Origin: Planosporangium thailandense
Lineage (GTDB): Bacteria > Actinomycetota > Actinomycetes > Mycobacteriales > Micromonosporaceae
DNA length: 64,000 nucleotides
Assembly (NCBI RefSeq): GCF_011947195.1
Contig: NZ_JAATVY010000006.1
Location: 1 to 64,000 of the forward strand
Direction of reading: 5' to 3'
Position numbers and translations under genes: made by a program. Shown here piece by piece: positions 31,254 to 40,711 of the stretch; positions within the stretch are counted from its first letter, which is position 1; each line of letters starts with the position of its first letter. The notes beneath the pieces are model-generated. The model saw only the letters and a program-made list of their open reading frames with translations. It had not been told where the DNA came from and searched no databases.

Positions 31254-32420
31254 GTGGGCCCGACCACGACAGGCCGGACGCGGCGCGACCGGGCGGGGCA
31301 GCGCTCCCCGCTGTGGGCGCGGATCGCGATCGGCGTCGGCGCGCTGCTCATGGTGCTCAGCGGCGGCTCGCTCATCACGGGCAAGCTCCTGCTGGTCCGC
31401 TACGCCGACGGGCTGACCCGCGACGGCGGCCTGGGCACCGCAGCGACCGGCCACGCCTCCATCAAGGGCCCGATCAACCTGCTGCTGGTCGGCATCGACG
31501 AAGGTTCGGGCCGGACCGACGAGCCCCGCGCCGACTCGATCATCGTCGCGCACATCCCGGCCAGCCATGACGCGGTCTACCTCGCGTCGGTCCCCCGCGA
31601 CAGCCTCGTGGACATCCCGCCCGACAGCGCGACCGGGTACTCCGGCGGCAAAGACAAGATCAACGCCGCTTTCCAGGCCGGTTTCCACGGCAAGGGCGGC
31701 CGCGACGGCGGGCTCGCACTGCTCGCCGAGACCATCAGTAACCTGACCGGCGGCAGCCTCAAGTTCAACGGCGCGGCGATCGTCAACTTCGACGGGTTCA
31801 AGGACCTGGTCAAGGCGATCGGCGGCGTACGGATGTACGTCGACGAGAAGGTGACCTCGGTCCACATCGGCACCAACGTCAGGACCGGCAAGTTCGAGTC
31901 GCCCTTCGTCCTCCACCCGGACGGCACCGTCGCGTACCAGAAGCCGAACGTGCGGCCCCAGGTGTACAACGTGGGCTGGCACGACTTGAACGACTGGCAG
32001 GCCCTCGACTACGTGCGGCAGCGCGACCTGCTCGCCAACGGCGACTCCGACTACGGTCGCCAGCGCCACCAGCAGCAGTTTCTGAAGGCGGTACTCCAGA
32101 AGACGGCGAGCACGGGCGTGATCACCAACCCGATCACGGTCAACAAGGTGCTGAAGTCGGTCGGTAAGGCCGTCACGTTCTACAACAACGGCGTCAGCGT
32201 CGCCGACTGGATCTTCACGCTCAAGAACATCCGCCCCGACGACATGACGATGATCCGCACGAACGGCGGGTCGTTCAACTCGATCAACATCGACGGCGTG
32301 GCGTACGAGCAACTCCTGCCCGACAGCGTACGACTGCTGCGGGACATGGCCGCCGACGACGTGCCGTCCTTCGTCAGCAGCCATCAGAGCTGGATCAGCA
32401 CCGACACCGGTCCGAGCTGA
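31254..32420 (+). CDS. LytR-CpsA-Psr (LCP) family glycopolymer transferase
   Basis: A 388-residue membrane-anchored protein: a short basic cytoplasmic tail, one helix (about 23-45, LWARIAIGVGALLMVLSGGSL) and an extracytoplasmic LCP domain. The conserved Asp and Arg residues that hold the polyprenyl pyrophosphate are seen in NLLLVGIDE, RADSIIVAHI, SVPRDSLVDIP and ALDYVRQRD with RQRHQQQFLK. LCP enzymes attach wall teichoic acids, capsule or arabinogalactan to peptidoglycan. GTG 31254 follows an excellent AGGAGG. It may finish the glycan made by the left-hand locus, though that is speculative. Confidence 0.9.
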   Translation: MGPTTTGRTRRDRAGQRSPLWARIAIGVGALLMVLSGGSLITGKLLLVRYADGLTRDGGLGTAATGHASIKGPINLLLVGIDEGSGRTDEPRADSIIVAHIPASHDAVYLASVPRDSLVDIPPDSATGYSGGKDKINAAFQAGFHGKGGRDGGLALLAETISNLTGGSLKFNGAAIVNFDGFKDLVKAIGGVRMYVDEKVTSVHIGTNVRTGKFESPFVLHPDGTVAYQKPNVRPQVYNVGWHDLNDWQALDYVRQRDLLANGDSDYGRQRHQQQFLKAVLQKTASTGVITNPITVNKVLKSVGKAVTFYNNGVSVADWIFTLKNIRPDDMTMIRTNGGSFNSINIDGVAYEQLLPDSVRLLRDMAADDVPSFVSSHQSWISTDTGPS

Positions 32421-32454
32421 CGCGCGCCGCGGCGAGCCCGCCGGTGGGCGGTCG

Positions 32455-33051
32455 TCAGTTCGCCCGGGCCGCGGCGCCGGCGGCGGAGGCCTTCGAGGTC
32501 CCGGCCTTCGAGGTCCCGGCCGTCGACGTGCCGGTCGTCGCCGGCGGCTGCGTCGCCGGTGCCGACGTGCTCGAGCCGGACGACGAGGTCGACGACGACG
32601 GGTCCGTCGGGGCCGAGGTCGACGACGAGGTCGTGGGCGCCGGGGCGGGGTCCGCGGTGCGCGACAGCTGCGTGGCGGGTGGGTTCGGGTGGGTCGGCGG
32701 TCTGCGGGCGGGCACCCGGTGCCGGGTGGCGGCCCCCGGCTGCGGCGCGGCGCCGGCGTCGGCGGCCGGGGCGAGCGACGGCGACGGTGACGGTGACGGC
32801 ACAGCCGACGGGCTCGCCGACGGCTCGGACGACTGGGCCGCCGAGACCGTCGGCATCGGCTCGCCCACGAAGGTGCTCTCCGGCAGCGGACTCGGCGAAT
32901 CCGTCGCGGTGTCCGGACCGGACATCGCGGCGGCGGCGGGGATGAAGCCGGCGGCGGCGCCGCCGCCGGCGAACAGCACGCCGGCGGTCGTGACCGTCAC
33001 GAGGAGCGCGCGGCGCCTTGGCCTGCGGTGCCTCCCAACCGGCATGTCCAT
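32455..33051 (-). CDS. Secreted low-complexity Ser/Thr/Pro/Ala-rich protein
   Basis: A 198-residue protein. A basic start and hydrophobic stretch (RRPRRRALLVTVTTAGVLFAGGG) form a signal peptide, with cleavage likely after the AAAA around residue 42. The rest is Ser, Thr, Pro and Ala, with short runs such as SPSPSPSLAP and TSTAGTSKAGTSKAS, and no folded domain. Such chains are often O-mannosylated stalks at the actinomycete surface. ATG 33051 follows GGAGGG. It converges on the LCP gene at 34 bp. Confidence 0.65.
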   Translation of the reverse strand: MDMPVGRHRRPRRRALLVTVTTAGVLFAGGGAAAGFIPAAAAMSGPDTATDSPSPLPESTFVGEPMPTVSAAQSSEPSASPSAVPSPSPSPSLAPAADAGAAPQPGAATRHRVPARRPPTHPNPPATQLSRTADPAPAPTTSSSTSAPTDPSSSTSSSGSSTSAPATQPPATTGTSTAGTSKAGTSKASAAGAAARAN

Positions 33052-33334
33052 CCCTCCGAAGGCGCGGACCGTCCCCGCGTGCGACCGCGGCTTGCCCCAC
33101 GTCACCGCGGGCGGTAGCTGACCAATCCCCACCCGCCGAGCCGCCCGTCCACGACGGGCGAGGTCCGGGATGTGGCAATTGAGATCATTTTGCCCTACGC
33201 GTACCGGGGACGTGGCCACGGCGCGCCGTGTCACCCGATCAGTCGACGGCCGCCGGCCCGACCGGGCCGGCGATGGGGCACAATCACCACGACCCGGACC
33301 GGCCGTGCGCGAAGTGAGGAGAGGCCTGAACACC

Positions 33335-34153
33335 ATGGGCCGAGAGATCACGAAGGACACCGTGCTGTGCATGTCGCTGGCCGCGCGCCCGAGCAACCAC
33401 GGCACCCGGTTCCACAACTTCCTGTACGACGAGCTCGGCCTCGACTACGTCTACAAGGCCTTCACGACCACCGACCTGGCCGCCGCGATCGGCGGCATCC
33501 GGGCCCTCGGCATCCGCGGCTGCGGCGTCTCCATGCCGTTCAAGGAGGCGTGCATCGAGTACGTGAACGCCATGGACTCCTCGGCCGCCCGGATCCGGTC
33601 GGTGAACACGATCGTGAACACCGACGGCCACCTGCGCGCCTACAACACCGACTACCTGGCGGTCGCGCGGCTCCTGGCCGACCACCGGGTCGCCCCGGAC
33701 CACACCTTCGCGGTGCTCGGCAGCGGAGGCATGGCCAAGGCCGTCGTCGCGGCACTGCGCGACGCCGGCTTCGAATCGGGCACCGTCGTGGCGCGTAACG
33801 AGCGGACCGGCGCGGCGCTGGCCGAGCAGTACGGGTACGCCTGGCGCTCGGAACTGGGCGCCGACCGACCCCGGCTGCTGGTCAACGCCACCCCGGTCGG
33901 CATGGCGGGCGGGCCGGCCGCCGACGACCTGCCGGTGGCCCCCGAGGCGGTCGACGCCGCCGAGACCGTCTTCGACGTCGTCGCGCTCCCCTCGCTGACC
34001 CCGCTGGTGCGCCGGGCCCAGGCGGGCGGCAAGCGGGTGATCCTGGGCAGCGAGGTCAGCGCCCTCCAGGCCGCCGAGCAGTTCGCCCTGTACACGGGGG
34101 TGCGCCCGACCGCCGACCAGGTACGGCGGGCGTCGGAGTACGCGCGCGGCTAG
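33335..34153 (+). CDS. Shikimate-dehydrogenase-like oxidoreductase (divergent)
   Basis: A 272-residue AroE-fold protein. The catalytic Lys is in VSMPFKEA, VNTIVN and AYNTDYLA supply the family Asn/Asp positions, and LGSGGMAKAVVAAL is the nucleotide loop. The N-terminal shikimate-binding SxS motif is replaced by ARPSNHGTRFHNFLYDE, so the substrate is probably not shikimate itself; quinate/shikimate-like or aminoshikimate enzymes are alternatives. ATG 33335 follows GAGGAGAGG. The last four bases overlap the convergent monooxygenase gene. No other aromatic pathway gene is in the window. Confidence 0.78.
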   Translation: MGREITKDTVLCMSLAARPSNHGTRFHNFLYDELGLDYVYKAFTTTDLAAAIGGIRALGIRGCGVSMPFKEACIEYVNAMDSSAARIRSVNTIVNTDGHLRAYNTDYLAVARLLADHRVAPDHTFAVLGSGGMAKAVVAALRDAGFESGTVVARNERTGAALAEQYGYAWRSELGADRPRLLVNATPVGMAGGPAADDLPVAPEAVDAAETVFDVVALPSLTPLVRRAQAGGKRVILGSEVSALQAAEQFALYTGVRPTADQVRRASEYARG

Positions 34154-35349
34154 CCGCCGCCCACGTGTTCGGGCCGCAGCCCGACCCCGACGACCCGGGC
34201 GGCGGCCGCCCGCAGCGCCGGCACCCGCGCCTGGATCCGCATCGGCAGCGGGGCCGTGACCGGCCCGACCGAGCCGAGCACGCGGCCAATCACGAGGCGC
34301 GCGACGGCACGCTGCAGCGCCTGCGTGGCGATCGTCGGGAAGGCCCGCCGGGCCTGCACCCGGGCCAGGTCACGCTCATCCAGGCCGCCGTCGAGCAGCC
34401 GGCCGGTGAGCAGGCGGGCGGCGGCCACGGCGTCCTGGACGGCGAGGTTGATGCCGACCCCGCCGACCGGTGACATGGCATGGGCGGCATCGCCGATCAG
34501 CAGCACCCCCGGGGCGTACCACCGCCGTAACCGGTCGATCCGCACCGTCAGCGTCCGCACGTCGTCCCAGCTGGCGATCTCGGCGACCCGGTCGGCCAGG
34601 TGCGGCGCCAGGGCGGCGACCGCCGCCCGGAAGTCGTCGAGTCCGGCGGCGACGACGGCGTCGTGCCCGCCTTTCGGGATGAGGTACGCGACCTGCCAGT
34701 ACGGCCCCCGGTCGATGCCGAGCAGCATGCGACCCGTGCCGATCCGCGCGTTGATGCCCTCGCCGTCCTCCGGCCGGCGGCTGATCCGGAACCACAGCAC
34801 GTCCATGGGCGCGCCGAACTCACGCGGCACGAGCCCCAGGCGGTCGCGCACGGTCGAGTGGCGGCCGTCGGCGGCGACGGTGAGCCGGGCCCGCACCTCG
34901 ACGGGGCCGTCCGGACCGCGCGCCGCGACGCCTCGTACGGTGCCGGCGTCCCGCAGCACGTCGACGACCTCGTGCGAGCGCAGCAGCGTGAACGCGGGGC
35001 TGCGGGCGGCCTCGGCGGCGAGCATCTCGAGCAGGTCCCACTGCGGGAGGAACACCAGGTAGGGGTGGGCGACCTTGAGCCGGCTGAAATCGACGACCGG
35101 GTAGCTGCCGTCGGCGAAGGTGAACCGCAGCCGACGGACCTTGCGATGGGGCAGCTCGGCGACCCGGTCGCCGAGCCCCAGTTCGTCGAGCACGTCGAGG
35201 GTCGACGGGTGGACGGTGTCACCGCGGAAGTCCCGCAGGAAGTCCGCGTGTTTCTCCAGCACCGTGGTCCGGACGCCCTGCCGGGCGAGGATCAGGGCGA
35301 GCATCAGACCGGCCGGGCCGCCCCCGACGACGCAGACGTCGGCGTCCAT
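34150..35349 (-). CDS. FAD-dependent monooxygenase (PHBH-type)
   Basis: A 399-residue class A flavin monooxygenase: VCVVGGGPAGLMLALILARQG (GxGxxG), GDTVHPSTLDVLDELGLG, AADGRHSTVRDRLGL (DG motif) and LIGDAAHAMSPVGGVGINLA (GD motif). These hydroxylate or epoxidise aromatic or polyketide substrates with NAD(P)H and oxygen. ATG 35349. It converges on the shikimate-dehydrogenase-like gene with a 4-bp overlap and has no visible cluster partners, so a housekeeping catabolic function is more likely than antibiotic tailoring. Confidence 0.87.
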   Translation of the reverse strand: MDADVCVVGGGPAGLMLALILARQGVRTTVLEKHADFLRDFRGDTVHPSTLDVLDELGLGDRVAELPHRKVRRLRFTFADGSYPVVDFSRLKVAHPYLVFLPQWDLLEMLAAEAARSPAFTLLRSHEVVDVLRDAGTVRGVAARGPDGPVEVRARLTVAADGRHSTVRDRLGLVPREFGAPMDVLWFRISRRPEDGEGINARIGTGRMLLGIDRGPYWQVAYLIPKGGHDAVVAAGLDDFRAAVAALAPHLADRVAEIASWDDVRTLTVRIDRLRRWYAPGVLLIGDAAHAMSPVGGVGINLAVQDAVAAARLLTGRLLDGGLDERDLARVQARRAFPTIATQALQRAVARLVIGRVLGSVGPVTAPLPMRIQARVPALRAAAARVVGVGLRPEHVGGG

Positions 35350-35531
35350 CGCGCCTCCCCTAATTCACCACGTAATGAAATCGTAGCCGGAACGGTCCCC
35401 GCACGGAAGCGCCCGGCCGCTCACCCGCACCGCGGGGCCCGCTGGCCACCGGCAACCGCTCGGGCGAAACCCTCATGCCCCCGCCGTGATCGCCGATAGC
35501 CGAATAGCTCGTCCGGGAGCCGTCGATACGT

Positions 35532-37550
35532 TTGGGGGACGCCTTGTTGGCTGGGGCTCACGACCTGGCACCGCCCGCCGTTGCCGCGTGGCGGGCCAGG
35601 CGTGCCCGCCCACGGCGGGTGAAGCCCCGCCGGATCGCCGTCGCCGGACTGGTCATCGTCGTCCTGGCGCTGAGCGCCGTCGCACTGTGGGCCGCCCGGA
35701 CCAGCGCCCAGGCCGCGAGCGACGCCGCCGCCGCGAACCGGCTCGCCGCCTACTACCTCGAGGCGTCCCAGGCGGTGAGCGAAGAGAAGTCGCTGGAGCG
35801 CAAGTACCGCATCGATCCGCTGCCGGCGAACCGGGCCGCGCACACCGCCGCGGCGCACCGCTTCGTCAACGCAATCGCCCGCATCAAGGCCGAGGGTGAC
35901 GCCAACGACCGGGCCGCGGTCGAGGCGATCATGCCGATGCACAACAACTTCCTCACCTCCACCGACAACATGTACTCGGCGATCGACCGCGGCGACTCGA
36001 CCCTGGCCGCCTGGATCGAGCTCAGCCAGGCCGATCCGCTGCTGAACATCCAGTTCGAGATCGACCGCGGCGCGGCCGCGCACCGCCGGCAGGCGCTCGA
36101 CCAGCTCGCCACGATGGGCCGGATCAGCAACGCGATGGCCTGGGGTGTGCCGCTCGTGTTCGGCTTCGGGCTCGTCACCGCCGCGGTGTTCTCCGTGATG
36201 CTGCGCCGCTACCGGCGCGACCTCGACATCCAACGGGCCCAGGCACTGCACGACTCGCTACACGACAACGTGACCGGCCTGCCCAACCGGGCGCTGCTGG
36301 CCACCCGCCTGCACGACGCGGTGCGGACCGCCACCCAGACCGGCGAACGGGTCGGGCTCGTCCTGCTCGACCTCGACCGGTTCAAGGAGATCAACGACGC
36401 GCTCGGGCACCGGTACGGCGACGAGCTGCTCACCCAGGTCGGCCCCCGCCTGGCCGCCACCGTACGGGAGACCGACACCGTCGCCCGGCTCGGTGGCGAC
36501 GAGTTCGCCGTCCTGCTGCCCGACGTCACCAGCCTCGACGACGTGCTCGGCGTCGTCGAGAAGCTACGCGCGGCCATCGAGGCGCCGATCCAGATCGCCG
36601 GCGTGGACCTCAGCGTGGAAGCGAGCCTGGGTGTGGTCGTCTCCGGCGAGCACGGCGACGACACGCAGACGCTGCTCCGCCGGGCCGAGGTGGCGATGTA
36701 CGTGGCCAAGGCACGCAACCGGGGCGTCGCGGTGTACGACCCGAGCGAGGACGCCCACGACCCGGGCCGGCTGGCGCTGCTGTCCGAACTGCGCCGGGCG
36801 ATCGACCAGCGCGAACTGGTGCTGCACTACCAGCCCAAGGTGTCGCTGTCGACCGGCGACGTGTGCGGCGCGGAGGCCCTGGTGCGCTGGAACCATCCGC
36901 AGCGCGGCATGGTGCCGCCGGACCGGTTCATCCCGCTGGCCGAGCACACCGGCCTGATCGGGCCGCTGACCCGGTACGTGCTGGACATGGCGCTGCGCGA
37001 GGCCCGCCGCTGGGCCGACGAGGGCCACCCGCTCCAGATCGCGGTGAACCTCGCCGCGCGCAACCTCACCGACCCCGACCTGGTCGACGACGTGCTGCGC
37101 CTGCTCGAGGCCCACCAGGTACCGGCGCACCTGCTGTGCCTGGAGCTCACCGAGAGCGCCATCACCACCGAGCCGGAGCACGCGCTGCGGCTGCTGACCC
37201 AGCTCCGGGCCGCCGGTATCTCGCTGGCCGTCGACGACTTCGGCGCCGGCTACACCAGCCTGGCGCAGCTGAAGAACCTGCCGATCACCGAGCTCAAGAT
37301 CGACCGCAGCTTCGTGGCCACCATGACCACGGAGCGCAGCAACGGGCTGATCGTGCGAAGCATCGTCGACCTGGCCCGCAACCTCGGCCTGACCACCGTC
37401 GCCGAGGGCGTCGAGGACGCCGAGATCGTCGACGCCCTGGCCGCCGACGGCTGCTCCGTGGCGCAGGGCTACCACCTGTCCCGCCCGCTGCCGGCGGTCG
37501 ACTTCGACCGCTGGTACGCCGCGAACCGCGCCCTGTCCCGCCTGGCCTGA
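35532..37550 (+). CDS. Membrane GGDEF-EAL cyclic-di-GMP protein
   Basis: A 672-residue bifunctional protein. Two transmembrane helices (about 36-58 and 205-227) flank an extracytoplasmic helical sensor (60-200). The GGDEF domain (about 240-410) has LVLLDLDRFKEIND and the intact motif RLGGDEFAVLL; the EAL domain (420-660) has AEALVRWNHP, ELTESAITTE and DDFGAGYTSLAQLK. Both active sites look complete, so it may make or degrade c-di-GMP. The frame opens at TTG 35532 with no good ribosome binding site; GTG 35619, just before the first helix, is a reasonable alternative. Two more c-di-GMP genes follow within 11 kb. Confidence 0.87.
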   Translation: MGDALLAGAHDLAPPAVAAWRARRARPRRVKPRRIAVAGLVIVVLALSAVALWAARTSAQAASDAAAANRLAAYYLEASQAVSEEKSLERKYRIDPLPANRAAHTAAAHRFVNAIARIKAEGDANDRAAVEAIMPMHNNFLTSTDNMYSAIDRGDSTLAAWIELSQADPLLNIQFEIDRGAAAHRRQALDQLATMGRISNAMAWGVPLVFGFGLVTAAVFSVMLRRYRRDLDIQRAQALHDSLHDNVTGLPNRALLATRLHDAVRTATQTGERVGLVLLDLDRFKEINDALGHRYGDELLTQVGPRLAATVRETDTVARLGGDEFAVLLPDVTSLDDVLGVVEKLRAAIEAPIQIAGVDLSVEASLGVVVSGEHGDDTQTLLRRAEVAMYVAKARNRGVAVYDPSEDAHDPGRLALLSELRRAIDQRELVLHYQPKVSLSTGDVCGAEALVRWNHPQRGMVPPDRFIPLAEHTGLIGPLTRYVLDMALREARRWADEGHPLQIAVNLAARNLTDPDLVDDVLRLLEAHQVPAHLLCLELTESAITTEPEHALRLLTQLRAAGISLAVDDFGAGYTSLAQLKNLPITELKIDRSFVATMTTERSNGLIVRSIVDLARNLGLTTVAEGVEDAEIVDALAADGCSVAQGYHLSRPLPAVDFDRWYAANRALSRLA

Positions 37551-37559
37551 GCCGCCGGC

Positions 37560-38180
37560 CTACCACTCGGCCAGGTCGGCCAGTCCGAGCTCGTCGATCG
37601 GCATGCCGGGCGCGTCGCCGATGGGCACCCAGCGGCCGAACTCGCCGTGGGCGTACAGCAACGGGTCGCCACCGGGACCGTTGTGCTCGACGTCGACCAC
37701 CTCGCCGAGAACGATGAAGTGATCGCCTACGGGCACCGCCTCGCGCCGGGCGCAGACCATCCGGACGGTCGCGTCGGCGAGCAGCGGCACGCCGCCACGG
37801 CCGGGGCGCCACCGCGTCGGCGGCGCGAACTTGTCCACGCCCGGGCGGGCGAACAGCGCGGCGAGCTCGCGGTGCGCGGCGCCCAGCAGGTGCACGCCGA
37901 CGTAGTCGGCCGCCCTGATCGCCGGCCAGCTACCGGAGTCGGCGTTGAGGTAGAACGACAGCAGCGGCGGGTGCAGGCTGGCCGCGGTCAGCGAGGTGAC
38001 CGTGAAGCCGCGCGGGCCCTCCGGGCCCGCCACCGTCACGACCGCCACCCCACCGGCGTGATGACGCAACGCGGCGCGGAACGCGGCGCCCTCCACCGCG
38101 GCGCTCGCCCCGACGGTCACCGGCCCCTCGCCGTCCCGTGGCCCGGGCACCGCAGCTTCGCCGTCTCGCGCGTCGCTCAC
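37560..38180 (-). CDS. Flavin reductase family protein
   Basis: A 206-residue FMN-binding split-barrel protein of the flavin-reductase/NADH-FMN oxidoreductase group: FRAALRHHAGGVAVVTVAGP, GFTVTSLTAASLHPPLLSFYL and HFIVLGEVVDVE. It supplies reduced flavin to two-component monooxygenases. The first ~33 residues are a disordered acidic extension. GTG 38180 is the only reasonable start. It is convergent with the GGDEF-EAL gene at 9 bp. No two-component oxygenase is adjacent. Confidence 0.83.
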   Translation of the reverse strand: MSDARDGEAAVPGPRDGEGPVTVGASAAVEGAAFRAALRHHAGGVAVVTVAGPEGPRGFTVTSLTAASLHPPLLSFYLNADSGSWPAIRAADYVGVHLLGAAHRELAALFARPGVDKFAPPTRWRPGRGGVPLLADATVRMVCARREAVPVGDHFIVLGEVVDVEHNGPGGDPLLYAHGEFGRWVPIGDAPGMPIDELGLADLAEW

Positions 38181-38330
38181 GTTCGAACGCCTCCCGTCGT
38201 GCCGTCTTCACGCGTTAGGGTAGTTCGTCCGTTTCGGGCGGCGCTCCGGCCGCCGGCCGTGTGACCCGCAAGGGTGATCGACGTCTCACCCGCCGGTCGG
38301 CGTACGGATCGACCGCGCGGCGGGCGTCGG

Positions 38331-40565
38331 TCAACGGCCCCGCAGCAGCCCTTCGATCTGCTGCGCCGCGGCCGGGCGGGCGAACAGGTAGCCCTGGCCG
38401 TACGTGCAGCCCAGCGCCTCGAGCTGGGAGGACTGGTCGGTGGACTCGATGCCCTCGGCCAGGGTCTGCAGGTTCAGCGTCCGCCCCAGCTGCACGATCG
38501 TCTGCGCCAGCACCGCGTCCTCGTGGCTGGTGGCGACTCCGTCCACGAACGACTTGTCGATCTTGATGATGTCGACCGGGAACTGCCGGAGGTAGCCGAG
38601 CGCGGAGTACCCGGTGCCGAAGTCGTCGACGGCGAGCTTCACCCCGAGGGCCTTCAGCGCGGCGAGCGCCTCGACGGTCGCCACCGTGTCCCGCATGAGC
38701 AGCGTCTCGGTCAGCTCCAACGTCAGCCTGCCGGCCGGGATCCCGGCCGCCGCGATCGCGGCGGCGACGTCCTCGACCAGCCCCGGCGCCTGGAACTGGC
38801 GAGCCGACAGGTTGACGCTCATGTAGACGTCCGTGGCGCTCGGGTACGCGGCGCGCCACCGCGCCAACTGCCGGCACGCCTGCTCCAGCACCCAGCGCCC
38901 GAGCGGGACGATCAGGCCGGTGGCCTCGGCCAGCGGGATGAACGCGTCCGGGCCGATCACCCCCCGCTCCGGGTGGTCCCAGCGCACCAGCGCCTCGACG
39001 CCGACCAGGCGGGTGCTGCTCAGCTCCACGATCGGCTGGTAGTACACCACGAACTGGCCCTCGGCGAGAGCCCGCTCCAGCTCGTAGCGCTGCTGCGCCT
39101 CCGCGAGCAGGTCGGCGTGCATCGCCGGATCGAAGATCGCGTACCGGTTGCCGCCGGCCGCCTTGGCCGCGTACATCGCGAGGTCCGCGTCGCGCAGCAG
39201 CTCGTCGGCGTCGGAGTCCACGGACCGGTCGGCGCCCTGCACCTTCAGGATCGACACGCCGACGCTCGCCGAGGGCAGCGACTCCTGGCCGTCGATGTCG
39301 ACCGGCGCCCTGACCGCGGCCACCAGCCGCTCGGCGACACTCGCCGCCGACAGCTCGGTGACCTCGTCCTCGACGAGCACGGCGAACTCGTCACCGCCCA
39401 GGCGGGCGACCGTGTCGCTCGGACGCAGCTCGTCGCGCAGCCGCTGGGCGATGACGGCCAGCAGCCGGTCGCCGACCGCGTGCCCGAGCCCGTCGTTGAC
39501 CAGCTTGAAGTTGTCGAGATCGACCAGGAACAGCGCGATCGGGCTGCCGGTGCGCTGGCCCCGGGCGATCGCGTGATCGACCCGGTTACGGAAGAGGGCG
39601 CGGTTGGCCAGGCCGGTCAGCGGATCGTGGAACGTCGAGTGGGTGAGCTGCTCTTCGAGCGCCTTGCGCTCGGTGACATCGTGGGCGCTCAGGACCAGAC
39701 CGCGCAGGTCCGCGTCGTGCAGCAGGTTGGCGCCGGTCAGCTCGACATGGCGCCAGCCGCCCCGGGCATCGCGCAGCCGCAGGTCCAGGCGTGCCACGGC
39801 GCCCGGCGTCGAGCGGCTCACCTGCCCGAACCAGGCGTGGGTCTGCGCGGCGTCGTCCGGGTGCACCAGGGAGATGGAGTTGCGGCCGACCAGCTCGTCG
39901 GGGGCGTGGCCGAAGATGCGGCACATCGCCTGGCTCTGGTACGTGATCACGCCGGCGGCGTCGACGACCACGACCGCGTCGGAGGCGTGGTTGACCAGGG
40001 CCAGCCCCCGCTTGTCCACCTTCCGCCGGTCGGCGTCGCGGGCCTCCCGGTCGGCGGCCAGCGCCACCGACAGCACGGACAGCACCACCAGCGAGCCCGT
40101 GTCGCCGATGACCGCTCCGGTGTCCCGCATGCCCCAACTGACCGCCAGGGCGATGAAGCCCAGCACGCAGAGAGCACCGAACGCCGCGACCACCCGGGCC
40201 GCGTAGCCGACACAGGCGTACAGCAGGACGACCCCGTACGCGGCGGCGTAGAACACCGGGCCGGCCGGGTCGGTCGCGGCGAACGCCGTGATGCCGGCCC
40301 ACTGCAGCAGCGACAGCGCGTACGCGCTCGACGCGCCGAGCGCGTGCCGGCGCCACCGGCGCCACGGCAGGCGGATCGCAAGGGGAAGCAGGGTGCCGCC
40401 GGCGACCGTCGCGGTGACCCACGGCGGCACCTGCGGGAAGGTGCCGGTGAGGACGACCACCAGGCCGAGCGCGCCGAGGGCACCGCAGATCGCCAGGCCG
40501 AGGCGGACGTGCCGTACCCACGCCTCGACCTGGTGCTCGTCCACCACCGCGGTGCTGTTGCCCAC
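38331..40565 (-). CDS. Membrane PAS-GGDEF-EAL cyclic-di-GMP protein
   Basis: A 744-residue protein. About five to six hydrophobic helices (residues 20-180) form a membrane sensor, then a PAS domain (about 200-310, NHASDAVVVVDAAGVITYQS and VELTGANLLHD), GGDEF (315-480, RLGGDEFAVLV near 388) and EAL (495-740, VEALVRWDHPERG, ELTETLLMRD, DDFGTGYSALGYLRQFPVDIIKIDKSFV). Both catalytic motifs are intact. GTG 40565 is chosen because the longer frame to 41417 reads antisense through the catalase gene. A gas, redox or lipid signal may be sensed by the membrane part. Confidence 0.88.
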   Translation of the reverse strand: MGNSTAVVDEHQVEAWVRHVRLGLAICGALGALGLVVVLTGTFPQVPPWVTATVAGGTLLPLAIRLPWRRWRRHALGASSAYALSLLQWAGITAFAATDPAGPVFYAAAYGVVLLYACVGYAARVVAAFGALCVLGFIALAVSWGMRDTGAVIGDTGSLVVLSVLSVALAADREARDADRRKVDKRGLALVNHASDAVVVVDAAGVITYQSQAMCRIFGHAPDELVGRNSISLVHPDDAAQTHAWFGQVSRSTPGAVARLDLRLRDARGGWRHVELTGANLLHDADLRGLVLSAHDVTERKALEEQLTHSTFHDPLTGLANRALFRNRVDHAIARGQRTGSPIALFLVDLDNFKLVNDGLGHAVGDRLLAVIAQRLRDELRPSDTVARLGGDEFAVLVEDEVTELSAASVAERLVAAVRAPVDIDGQESLPSASVGVSILKVQGADRSVDSDADELLRDADLAMYAAKAAGGNRYAIFDPAMHADLLAEAQQRYELERALAEGQFVVYYQPIVELSSTRLVGVEALVRWDHPERGVIGPDAFIPLAEATGLIVPLGRWVLEQACRQLARWRAAYPSATDVYMSVNLSARQFQAPGLVEDVAAAIAAAGIPAGRLTLELTETLLMRDTVATVEALAALKALGVKLAVDDFGTGYSALGYLRQFPVDIIKIDKSFVDGVATSHEDAVLAQTIVQLGRTLNLQTLAEGIESTDQSSQLEALGCTYGQGYLFARPAAAQQIEGLLRGR

Positions 40566-40711
40566 GTCTCGCCATCGGAATGTAAGGGGCGAACCTGAGC
40601 GGAACTCCGCAGGTGATGCGAGCGCGCCGGGGCCGCCGGCGACAGGCACGGACGCGTGTCGCCGGCGGCGGGCGCGGAGCCCGCCGCCGGCGGCGCGGAG
40701 CTGTCCGGCGA

